From: Ectocarpus siliculosus | Taxonomy: Eukaryota; Sar; Phaeophyceae; Ectocarpales; Ectocarpaceae | Length of the DNA stretch: 64,000 nt | Assembly (NCBI GenBank): GCA_000310025.1 | Contig: FN649740.1 | Span: 4,399,175-4,463,174 of the forward strand | Direction: 5' to 3' | Shown: in pieces, positions 34,983 through 46,429 of the stretch | How the letters are laid out: the number at the start of each line of letters is the position of its first letter | Numbering within the stretch: position 1 is the first letter of the stretch | Position numbers and translations under genes: made by a program | Notes under the pieces: generated by a model | What the model saw: only the letters and a program-made list of their open reading frames with translations | Databases searched by the model: none | Told to the model about the DNA's origin: nothing

Positions 34983-37900
34983 ATGCTGGGCTTCAGGCAA
35001 AGGGGGCTACAGTACGACAGCTCGGAAGAATGGGTCGATGACGATGACAGGTGGACGGAGCTGGATCCCGGCGACTGGAGGGACTGGGTGCACGTCGCCC
35101 TTACCGGGCTGTATCAGCTTGTCGTGTTCATGGCGGTCTTGCACCTGTGGGGGCAGCGCTCGTGGCCACCCTACTGCCCTCGGCAGATATCCCTCGTGTG
35201 AGTGGAATGGTATGCTTGGCGTCGAGACCCCTGAGAGGGAGAGCCGTAAATGATGTGCATTCCGCTCAAACGGCGTGTGTGGTGTTCCACAAAGGCGGGT
35301 CCTGGGGCGATGCCAACAGCAGTACATGTAGTTAGTTTTCCCGCTCCGCCTCTTGTCTTGAGCGAAGAACGGCCCGTATTACATACAACCGCTATCAAGC
35401 CTGTTCTGCTACAAGCGATCATACAACCGCAGCAGGAGCTCTTCCTGGGGCTTTATCAGATAGCACTGCTTGGTTCATTCACTCTGCCCAAGCTTGCTTG
35501 GTCCCTCTCCATGTCTTCCTCTCTCAACGGAGGGTCTCGCTGTCTGTTTGTGTGCACTTACGGGTTGAGAACAAAGTCTTGAGTGTTTTTTGGCGTGCAG
35601 CAGTAGCAGCAAGCCCCCCGCACGAACAAGCGCTTGCAGCAGCAGCAGCGTTGGCGACAGAGGTGCGCCCAATGGCCACTATCGATTCGAAACTTTGTTG
35701 GCTGGCCTGTGGGCAATAATATATTCCGCGTGCTATCAATCAACCATCAACCAATGGCGCCTCACAGGGGTACGCTACTACATGTACAGCAGTACAGCAG
35801 TGTTTGTGTGTGTCTCGAGAAAGCCGGCAGAAAGCCATCGAGAGGCGAAAATTGGATCTGGCGGAGTGGTGCCATTTTCTCACCGCGGCCTTCAACAAGC
35901 TGGGCCCACATGGAGTTTCAATGCCGTGTTTTTACCGGGGGCTTGGGTGTTGTGGTGCCCGGAGAATGCAGCAGTGTGTAGACTGTAAGCGTTCCTGCTA
36001 CCCCTGCTACCGCGCCTTCGCGGGTTCGACATAAGCCCGTGTTATTTACAGCAAGAAGTAATAATTTCATATATTTCTTGTCAGCGGCCTCTGGTCTCTT
36101 TCCACAGATGCGAACTGCATCCAGCATGAGGTATGAGGTGGCACCGCAGCAGTAGTCTAGGCACCTATGATATATATGATGACAATCGTAGCATACTTAT
36201 TTAGGGTACCTAAATAGTAGATACCTAGACAGAGACTCGGTTTCTGCTACAGGTCACATCTTGAGCAACATGTCCATACAACAGGTATAGACTATATCGC
36301 CCGACCGTACATGTATGAGGAACAGGTTGACCCGGCCAGTTGGGCAGCCATCTTGCTGTTATCTGCATATCCGAACTCCTCCTGTAATGCTGTATCTGCT
36401 GCACATCTGTACTGCTGTTTTTGTTTGTTGGCATATGCATTATAGAAGTTAAGGTGCTGCGTACATTGTATCTGGCTGCCGTTTTGTGCCAAGAAGGTAC
36501 GTATACAGCAGTAGTCTAGGGCGGGATAAGTCTACGTGGAAGATGCTGGGGTGGGTGTTCCTATGGTGAACAACACCTACCTGTGTGTGTCCAGTTTGCT
36601 GTTTTTGTGAGGTTGCATGGCTCATATGCGTGTGTTAGCTGGTGCAGAAACAGCATAACAGCCTACCACAGCAGTTGTTGTTGTTGTCTTCACATTAAAA
36701 ACCGTTCCGTTGTCTCTACCCAGCACCTTCTTCTGTCCGTACTAGTCTAACACTTGACGGGGTCGATTCCCGTGGTCACAGGGTAACTTACCCAAAAAAG
36801 GTAAGAGATAGGAAAGAGAAGGAAAATAAAAGACACAGGCGGAGAAAGACACAGGCGGAGAAAGACACACCCCTAGCGACAAACAACAAACGAACAACCA
36901 GAACTACCAACAGCTGCAAAATCTAGATCGAACCAACGTTTCAGGCGCTTTTTGCCCTACACTAAAACCTATATAATGTCGCCGTGGGGTACAGCTGTAC
37001 CCCATGTATACTGTAGACAATATAACAGAGGAGGCTCGGCCAATATACTTGTGTGGTGGCGTGTTGAGAACGGTTGGCCATTTCTGGTACAAGCCAATTC
37101 TTCATGGTTGTATGCGTATGGTTGTGTGTGTGTGCTTTTGGGTGTGGGATATGCGGTGCAACGGCTTGCTCCCTGTTTTCATGTCCACCCTGGTTGAAGG
37201 CAAGGCGCGCGTCGCTACAAGGGACCAACGACCCCAAGCCAGTCCCCAAGAGCACACGAAACGGTCAAGTAGTCGACGTGCACTTGCTCTAGCTTCGCTG
37301 GAGGGGACTCCTGAAGACGAAATCGGTCCGATAGTTGCATCGCAATGAATCATGTCCTCATTCCGGTTTCTTCTTCCCACGTCCAACCCCAACGCTTCCA
37401 TGGGAGGTTGTGTTGACGGCTTCACGTTGAAAACCGTTCCGGTTTCTTCTCAGCATACTTTTTCTGTTGTGTCCGTGTCGACCAACTGACGCCTTCCGTG
37501 GTCACAGGCCAACTACCCGAAAAAGGGTACATGTAGGTCTAGACGTGCGCTGTTCTCAAGTAAACAAGACTGTTTTTTCAGAACCGAACAACCGGTGTTC
37601 CGGTAAACCGGATCAGCCGCTAAGTTAGTCGGACCAACCAAGGGAAACAAACGCCTCTGCAGCCTTTTGAAACCTGGCCTGTTCGTTGGCTTTGTTCATT
37701 CATACGCGTACCTGGCATTCAATAAACACGCATGCACCGTGGTTCGTGCAGATTTCCACGCACACGACACTGCGACAGGCTGCGATACCGTACTTACTTG
37801 CATCAAACACAGCGGAGGAGCTAGATGATGGTGTTCCCGTCGCATTCCTTTCCGCATAACCCCAAGAAACGACGATGCAGGACTTTGGGGCCCGAATTGA

Positions 37901-40900
37901 TTTGGATGAACTTGGGTCCGATCGCATGCATATGATACAATCTGTGTGTTTGTTCCTGTCCGCAGGTGCATGACCGGTTTGGCGGGGATCGTTGCCTACC
38001 TCGGTGCAATGGTCGCGGCCGGAGCGATCAAGCGGCACTCGGGGGACCTTTTCGGTACGCCCCCCCCCCCCCCCCGCCCCTGAAAGCCGTGCAGTAAGAG
38101 TGAAAAAAAAAAAATGGGGCTTGGGTGGGAATGTCTACCGGAAAAGGGGACAACAAAAAGTTGCCCTTTGTTGGGGAAAGAAAACAAGTGATGTTGATTT
38201 TTTCCTTGAAAAACTTGTCCTCCCAAAAAAAAAACATGTAAATGGGGGATATTTAAAGATCCCCCCAAAATTGGTTTGTGCCTGTCTGCTGTGTATGGGG
38301 GTGCCCGAAATATTGGGNNNNNNNNNNNNNNNNNNNNNNNNNNNNNNNNNNNNNNNNNNNNNNNNNNNNNNNNNNNNNNNNNNNNNNNNNNNNNNNNNNN
38401 NNNNNNNNNNNNNNNNNGGCATGACCGGTTTGGGGGGGATTGTTGCCTACCTCGGTGCAATGGTCGCGGCCGGAGGGATCAAGGGGCACTGGGGGGACCT
38501 TTTCGGTACCCCCCCCCCCCCCCCCTGCCCATGACAGCAGTGCAGTAGGAGTGAAAAAGAAGAGATGGGTCTTGGCTGGTAATGTCTACCGGAGATGGTG
38601 ACAACAAGATGTTGCCGTTTGTTGGTGAAGGACAACAAGTGATGTTGATTTTTCCGTTGAATAACTTGTCGTCCGAGAAGAGATACATGTAACTGGTGTA
38701 TATTTAAGGATCGCCCGAGAGTTGGTTTGTGCGTGTCTGCTGTGTATGGGGTTGCCTGAAGTATTGGTGTATAGGTGCGTCGTCTTGGTAGGAATACGAG
38801 CCCGCTGGCCCATTGCCTACAGTACAAGCAAACAGCCACTTAGAGAATATCTCCCCGGGCATCTCTGCCTCTGCAGCAGGTTTCCACTGTTTGTTTTTCC
38901 AACGCACGTGGAGGGAGACGTTACTTTATTTACACTATTGTTGGAGGATCATATCCGGAGATTGGAGAGGGTTTGTACGAGAGTATGGCCAGTTATTGGT
39001 GGTAGGTTTTCCGACGTGGAGTTCGGGGGCGCCGTGATATGTTTCAACCCATCCCCCCGTCCGCGTTTAATGTTTGCCAGAGGCGGTTGGGAAACAGACC
39101 ATCGGCGCTCGGTGCTTGCTTTACAGAGAGACAGGTCCCCTTGCAATCAAACCGTCGACCGATGGGTTTTTATTGCTTTGCGACCTACGTTTTGTTCCGT
39201 GAGCGCTTGACATGCGGTCCCTTTTGGTAGCCCATGTTCGCTTTTCCTCAAGACATGTTGGAGAAACTCAATGCATGTGCACTAACTATAAGTTGCGCCA
39301 TTTTGTCAATGCTGAGCTACCGTGTGTGTTATGTTTTCCGAAGATGCTGTACCCTTTTCAAACCGTTGTCTGTACCCCTCTTTTGTCACACCCCACAGCC
39401 CATTGCGGGTTGGACGCCGTGTTCCACTACACCACCTGGGGTGTCTGGATCTCCGTAGCCCTGGTTCGCGTGTACCGGAGTTGGAAGATCCTCATCAAGC
39501 ACTCGGTGGAAATGTGGCCGCCGTGGGCCCAGGTGTTGCTGCTGACAGTCCCGTGGTGGTGAGGACTAGAAGACGAAAACAAAGGGTGCATGACGAGCAG
39601 TTTCTCGCACACCTGTGTAGGAACCTTCCAAGGGTCTCGGGGGATGGTACTCTCAATCCAAGTGAAAACGAACATCCAAAAATGTGTGCGTTTATTTTTT
39701 TATTTTCCAACTTTGCCCAAAAGCGTCACACCACGGATTTTTCTATTATGTTTCGACCTGTCAATCTAATGGGTATGATAGTTATCCATTTCATTTTTCT
39801 TGTTACGCCCTTGCCTATGCACGGCGGAAGATTCGCGTGCGCACATCCTTTATGTTTACGCTAGTAGTATGGTACAAACTGGTACAAGCGACAGATGTTC
39901 CTTTTTTTTCATTGCTGTTGCTACTTGTTTGAGCGGAGACTCAATAAATGTTTTGCAGCTTGCCGTGGTGTGCTTTGAAGAACGTGAGAGTACTGCGATA
40001 CGGTGTGTGGGAACATCAGCCGATCGAGACGGACCAGTTTGCAGACAGGCGGCGCTCTATCTCGCTGGTCGTGTTGCCCGTAGTGACGATCGAAGTGGTG
40101 TCCCCTGACAAGTACGAATGCCCGTTTAAAATGGTTAACACTCGCACACGGGTCTGTGTTTGTTGTGAACATGGTTGGAAATTGGTAACTGACTCGTTTA
40201 CAGAGCTAGCCAGCCATCGCTTCTCCGTGTGACATTCATTTTCCACGCACTTCTTCCTACTGTTAGTTGTGGTGATGTCTTCCATCCGGTGAGACTGCTA
40301 GCGCATGTATCCCCTGCCGATTACGAAACAGCGTATCCCCTTCCCTGCTTCTGCCCCGAAAAAACATGCAGCATTCCCGCCGTGGCGTACACCATCGACG
40401 ACCACCTGTCCCGGTTCAACGAAGTGCGGAACTGGTGTGAGATCTACCGGCCGATCGACACCTTCACCTATATATTGGGGTCCTCCCTGATCGCTAGCGC
40501 CTTCGTGCTGGTGTACCAGATGCGAAAAGTCCGCAAGCAGATGAACGAGTACCGCCTACAGGTGGGAGGTGTCGGATTGCCTACGCCAGAAAGTAAAGTG
40601 ATAACGCAAAAAGACCAGGGAAGGAGCACGCAGACCCGTACCATAACCCCGACCCCAACCTAGCCGGTTCTATACTTCATCCAGTATGTTTGCTTGCTTA
40701 GAAAAATGTGCGAAGACTGCTGGATGTGTTTCCTGTCTCCTGTGATGGGCACCACCAAGAGATGGCTCCGGAGTGGGCTCATGTTAAACCCTAAGTAGCA
40801 CCGTAAGGGGTGGTGATGCGAGATGGAAGTGAAAGCAGACAGCAGGACCCGCTGCCAGTTTTTGACGCTTCCCAAGCTCAACAGCTCACCTCACACGGCT

Positions 40901-42864
40901 GACGACGTGCTTTGACTCGAAAATGGTTCCTTCGGCTCATTTGTTGCTGTTCTTGTTTTTGACTTGTGCGTGCGTGTGTTTTGTTTTTTCAGGTTTTCCA
41001 GCTGGCGTTCCTGCTCTTGACCGGCAGTGTGGTCTTCCCGCTCCAGCACCTCTTGCTCGACAATAAACACGGGATCCGGAGGATCTGGGTCCTTTACCAC
41101 AACTTCTTGGTGAGTGATCAGTTCTTGCTGCTGTTGTTTTTGTTTTTGTGTTAGCGATAGTTGCTGTTGTTGCTGTCGGGTTGAGCGTTTGCTGTCGTGC
41201 CCGTAAGAGCTTGCGTACGTCTTGAGAGCTTACGTACGTCCAAGTGGATCTATCTCCGCAGTATCGTCGCTTCCCACTACTCTGCTGCAAGTACATGTTG
41301 GACAGACAACCGCTCATCCTTTGACACACGGCTTTTGCAGCTGTCCCAAACCCAGACTGCGTTTACTTCACAGTCGCTGGAGGCCCGCCATGCATCATCT
41401 CCCTCAACCCCTCGGATACATCGATCCGACTTTATATGGATCAAACCAAACCCGAGGACCGTTGTCCCCTGTGACCGGGCGTTACCCCCCTTCTCGCGCA
41501 CGCCTGTTGCGATGGGACACAACCTTGGCCTTGGTTCGTTGTTCATCTCCTGCCCCCCGGTGGCAAGAGAAAGCCCCATCCCCTTTGTACAACCGCCTGT
41601 TGCAAATGGAATGGAAAACCTCGAACAGGAATCATCGGTCCTCTTCTGCCCCCCCGATGGCAAGAGAGAGCCCCATCCCCTTTGTGCCCATGCCTGTTGC
41701 AATGGAATGGAAAGCCTCAAGCGGGAATCGTTGGTCCTCTCTTACCCCCCGATGACAGAGAATCCCCCGTCCCCTCTGTACACGCGCCTGTTGCAATCGA
41801 ATGGAAACCCTCGAGCAGGACTCTTTGGTCCTCTTCTGGCCGCCGATAGCCGAGCCCATGTACCGGTACCTCACGGGAGACGTCGACTACCTCAACAGCT
41901 ACACCCAAGGCTTCTCCACGCTCCCGACACCGGCTCAGGTGGGTGGGCAGCGCGAGTGCGGTTTGTGCTTTTTTCACCCACGTCTCGCTACCGTAAGTTG
42001 CAAAAGATTCCACAATCCGCCTGGACCTAAATTGAAAGCTCGACTACTATTGTACTACTCCACGACGAAGTGGGTGCCAAAAAGAAACGATGCTTTGTCG
42101 GAAAGCTCTCGACGAGCCGGTGCCAACGCCGACATTTTCGGCAGAACACACATTGTTTCTTCTGCGGAGTTAATCGAGCTTTAAACAGTGGTCCGGGGGG
42201 GGGGTGGTATCTTACGCGACCTGCGTTGTTCGGCTGGCCAATCAGCAGGCATCATTTTTTTTGTGCGTGTGTGTGCGGCTTTCGGTAGCGCCGAAGAGCA
42301 CACCGTCGTGTAGCCCCTTACCGTACAATAGTACAGCAGTCGTTGTCCTTGTTTTGCGGTCCATGTTTTGTTGTTGTCACCTCGCCGGACAAGCTCGTTG
42401 ATCCAGGCCACCCCCCTGTCGCCGTGAGCCTGTTGCGTGCATCTATAGCTTCCTGTGTCACAAAATCTTGTAACCGCTGTTGAGGACATCGCCTCTTAAC
42501 CGGATTGGCAGTTATATCGTAGTTTTGACTACCGAGGTGCAGCTGCTGTGCCACGAGATTTTGGAACCGCTATTCAGGGCATCCCGCTAAACAGGGAAGG
42601 AACCGCTGAACCGGGACCACGACTGTAGTAGTAGACAGTCCGCCTGTGTCACCGAGACAGCGACAAAAAAAGTGAACCATGGTCGAAGTGTGCTCGTGGG
42701 TGAGTCGTTCTTTTGAAGATTTATTTAGATCTTTTATGGTGGAAAGATTGTCCCTGGTTTTGGCATCGCAGGCACCGGCTGCGGTGCTTGCCCGACTGGC
42801 CAATCAACGGCTATCATCGGTCTCCTTGGAGGGCGGGGGCAGGGGAGGGGGGTTGTCTTGTTGG

Positions 42865-42907
<43 letters not shown>

Positions 42908-45900
42908 ATTGTTGTTGTTGTTGTCGTACTGCATGCGAGGTTTTCTCAAGACTTTTATCGTGTGCAATCAAATCACAGAACATTCTCGCAAGAACAATAC
43001 TGTAGAGACAGAAACCAAAAAACGAAGATATTGAATTTTCATTGTTTCTTTTTCGTTGCTGTGGGTGCTGGCATATACGGTATCAGGAATTTCCCGCAAC
43101 CTGTGTTTTCGTTCTTGCAGATGAAGGGCTCGTTGCGTGATCAGCTCTCCCTCGACGAGCTCCGAACGGAGTTCCAGAAGTTCGCCGAGAACAGGATGGC
43201 TAGAGAGCTGCCAGAATTCTACCAGGTGCTGTATTTTCGATACCACCATAGCTTTCGTTGTCACCACGTGTTCTGCAGCACTTTTTGTTTCTTCTGAAAC
43301 TGCTGTTGAAGGGGAAGCACTTATGTACTTCTACCAGGTATTCCACCAATTGTTTCATTGTTGCCAGGTATTTTGGGGTGCTCTTTACGGTCTGTTAGTG
43401 ACTCTTCCCATCTACGGGCTGTCACGCCCTCTGATTGGTCGACCGTTGGTTCGGGCGATCGATTCCTCTTCAGTGCCCTCTCTCTATTCCGCATCCGACA
43501 ACGCGTCGCAGCCGGGTTTGAGCACAGTTCGCGGCCGCTAGGCCGTACTTTGAGCGTGGGATAGAGTTAGGGTGGGTTGGGTCGGCCACCGTGTGTGGCA
43601 CATTCCATGTAAGGAACCTGGGTTCAACGTTTGCTTAGACCTAAAGAGTCACTGACAACCCGTACATATACCCCCGTGTTGTTCTGAGCTGGCGTTGAAG
43701 GAGAAACACACGGAAAACGCTTCTAAATTATCAGTCAGTTTTTGCCTTCTTTCTCATTATATGTTACGCCCTATGATCCGACGTTTTTTCTACAAATTGT
43801 TCAAGGGGAAAAACACATCGAGTACACGCCTCTACCCCGTACAGCCTGGTTATCCACTGGGACACACTCAACGGTGAAATCGACACCCAGAAAGGACAAA
43901 CCAGACTACCGTTGACACAGACAAAGCGGTCCACCTCGTAATCCCATCCTCCCTTTTGTCAATTCTACTCTCTTGCGATCTGGCCCATGCTGCTGCTTTG
44001 TTCGCCCATCAAGAACGATCGAACAATCGAATGTTCGGCAGCTTGCTCTGAATCACCGGCCTACCCTTTTTCTTTTCTTTTTTCTCTCATATTGTCTTTG
44101 CAATGAAAACAGGCGTGTCTCGACCGGGATGAGATCGAAGACTTTTTCGGCAGACAGGCAGCTACCACCGCCATCATCGATAGGTAAATGTCGCTGTTTT
44201 CTCTTTAGTTATGTTTGTTTCTCTTGGCATGCCTCTTTGTGCCCGGCGGCACTGCTGTAGTTTTTGTGCTTGGCGGAATGGAAAGACTGCCGCCTGCTTC
44301 GGAACCATCTGGTACTGTGCCCTTTTTGTGCGTGACGGAATGCAATCCAGACCCCTGCTTTGAATATGTATCCTGGCATGTTCCTTTATTGTGCTCGATG
44401 GTGTGGAAACATTTCCGCCGGTTTCAAGTACAGCTAGCTCGTTTTGCTGTCTGTCCCTCTCTGCTGGCGAAAACCCCGCGCCGGCGTCACGACTCAGAAA
44501 TGCACAAGCTTGGCAATGAACCAATGAACCACTCAGCATCAGCATGAACACGAACTCCATGGGTATAAAGTAAAGTCACAGCACTCTCGGGACCCCACTG
44601 CGCTTGACACTTTGTTCTTCTAGTGTTTCGATACATGACATGAGCGGTACATGACGCACCGCACCAGCCACTGTACCAATGAGAACACTTCAAGTGCAGG
44701 GTGATTTGGTATGTACAGCATGTATTTTGTTTTTTGCGTTCATGTTTTTACTTTGTTTGTTTTTTCCCAGGTTTATTCGATCCGGATCGGAACAAGAGCT
44801 CAACATCAGCGATCGCATCAGGAACAAAATTCTACTCACCGAAATCACGAGGTGAGTTGTGTAGAAACTCATGGGAACACACACACTTTTGGCGGGGAGA
44901 CTTGCTGCCAGAACTCGACACCTAAGAATCTGTCGCGACACTTGCTCCGCCTTGTCGTTCTGAAAGAGGTCTTGTGGCAGCTACATCACTCGTTCAGGTC
45001 GTAACCTATATCGTGTCATGCTAACAACGTTTTCATTTTTTTGGTGAGTATTGAATCGCGCGCTTTTTTTGTTTTTTTTAACCCAAGTGCGTGTACTCTC
45101 GACTATTATCACCTTCTCGATCCGAGGTAATGATTTCCCCCCTCGTCATAGCGAATATCTTGATTGTTTTCTCTTCTCTGTAATTGCATCACGTTTTTTT
45201 TTTTTTAATCTTATCTCTCTGTATGTAGTTGTACGGTGGTTGCTCTTTGATATTTTCTCTCAGTATCATCGGTTCTTTTTGTTCTTCCCTTACCTGGCCT
45301 TACTACTCCTCAGCTACAACATCTTCAACGAAGCCATGTCTGTGGCGGTGACAATGATGGACACCAACTTTAGCGCGGCATTCAAGCGGAGCGAGGCCTA
45401 CAAGCAGCTCGAGAGGAATGTCCGAGACGAGGCGGAGGAGTTGGAGAGGCTCAGGAAGGTGGGTGGGCAGCTAGCTGGGTGGCAGGTATTTGTCTCCTTC
45501 GTTCTTGAATGTGGGTTGCTGCTGCTGTTGTCGTAGTTGTTGTTGGTGGTGATGATCCAACTCGGGTAGATTTTTTCACGTTTCGGTGCGACGATTCATG
45601 CGTTGCTTGTAGCTGTTGCCCTGTCCGCATGTTCTTTTGTTGTCACAAGCGTTTCGTCGTATCATTTCCATCACAGGAAATACAAATAGACAGGAAATAC
45701 CTCCTCTGCCACCCCAGAAACGACAAGAGCGGAGGTTTTGTTTCGCTTCTGCACCAAAACAAAATAGTAAGAAATGATGCATGGGAGGGCCTTGACGTAT
45801 TTTTCCAAAACCCGTTGTCGGTGTGTGTTTTGCTGTCATGCTGTCATCTTCACTTAGAACCTCTGGCGAGAGCACCTACGCCGAGCTGAAACTCTCGAGT

Positions 45901-46429
45901 CTGTCTACCGCCCGCGCCCCCCCTTCTTCCATTTTCAGATGAACCAGTTGCCGCCCAAGAATCACGTCCCGACAGAGCCGAAGGGGCTTGTGAAGGTATT
46001 TCGGCGGTTCTTTCCCCCGCCTCCCGGTGAGGCTTCTCTCATATCGAGTTCATCGCGCTCGGGCGGGAGCTCCGTGGGAGGGAGGGAGGGCTCCACGACG
46101 TCTTCTCATCCTAGCGCTACTACGGTGAGGTTTGTTTGCTGGTGTGGTGGTTGTAACTGTTGTTGTCATTGTCGTTGTTTGCTGTTCATATTGCTGTTGG
46201 TCAGGTTGTTTTTTGTCATTGTTGCAGTCGTTGCTGCTGTTGATACCGCTCATTCTCAACCGCCTTTTTTGCCTCATCCCACGTGTTTTTATGTCGTTGC
46301 TCTCAGGAATGTACTACCAGGATGAGCATGAAGATGATGAGCAGCCACAGCCTCTTGCGGCCCGAAAGCGGGGGGCATGCAGGGGCAGGTGCGGCGGTGA
46401 GGGGAGACGAAAGCGATCTCGACGTGTGA
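34983..46429 (+). CDS. Seven-transmembrane receptor-like protein with C-terminal RGS domain
   Basis: Likely plasma-membrane regulator that speeds GTP hydrolysis on a G-alpha subunit, organised like plant AtRGS1. Exons: 34983-35197, 37966-38054, 39399-39558, 40267-40561, 40993-41109, 41819-41938, 43121-43225, 44113-44183, 44771-44851, 45314-45458, 45939-46124 and 46307-46429 (TGA). Every junction keeps phase; 1707 coding bases, about 568 residues. Predicted helices lie near residues 35-56, 73-93, 107-128, 141-161, 218-239, 254-275 and 284-306. A Cys-rich loop (LPCFCPEKTCSIP) lies between helices 4 and 5. The RGS domain covers about 340-455: LDELRTEFQKFAENRMA, IRSGSEQELNISDRIRNKIL, then IFNEAMSVAVTMMDTNFSAA. 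The tail is Pro/Ser/Gly-rich. The ATG at 34983 is the first sensible start, with an acidic WVDDDDRW leader; an upstream exon is not excluded. The last two exons are less certain than the rest. Confidence 0.85.
36677..36806 (+). repeat. Dispersed repeat R2, in intron 1 of the 7TM-RGS gene
   Basis: GTTGTTGTTGTCTTCACATT, AAAAACCGTTCCG, CTTCTTCTGTCCGTACT, then GTGGTCACAGG and ACCCAAAAAAGGTA, in family order. Confidence 0.8.
37408..37530 (+). repeat. Dispersed repeat R2, second copy in the same intron
   Basis: GGCTTCACGTTGAAAACCGT, TTCTTCTCAGCATAC, CTGACGCCTTCCGTGGTCAC and ACCCGAAAAAGGGTAC. Same orientation as the copy 730 bp upstream. Confidence 0.8.
38318..38417. other. Assembly gap, 100 N
   Basis: Exactly 100 unknown bases, the usual placeholder size. 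It separates two near-identical 350-bp blocks. Confidence 0.99.
38418..38770 (+). repeat. Second copy of exon 2 block, probably an assembly artefact
   Basis: Repeats 37970-38317: exon 2 of the 7TM-RGS gene, the following C-run and about 260 bp of intron. Differences cluster as G or A homopolymer over-calls in the first copy's intron. A contig-end overlap left unmerged explains this better than a real duplication. This copy also lacks the intact acceptor. Confidence 0.8.
41500..41830 (+). repeat. Tandem repeat, about 88 bp unit, running into the exon at 41819
   Basis: Three intron copies plus the genuine junction share CCTGTTGCAA..GAATGGAAA, CCTCGAGCAGGA and GGTCCTCT. The exon's own acceptor (TCGAGCAG) and first codons are the last unit, so each copy holds a decoy 3' splice site. 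Confidence 0.85.
42866..42905 (+). repeat. CTG tract in an intron
   Basis: About 13 CTG units followed by TTATTGTTGTTGTTG, in the intron before the exon at 43121. Confidence 0.9.

Noticed and set aside
38418-38508. Second copy of exon 2 as an alternative exon
   Set aside because: It lacks an intact acceptor, lies against the N gap and is best explained as unmerged contig overlap.
39961-40131. Possible extra exon of the 7TM-RGS gene with protein-like sequence
   Set aside because: Its donor is weak and its end phase does not match the next exon, whereas exon 39399-39558 joins 40267-40561 directly in phase.
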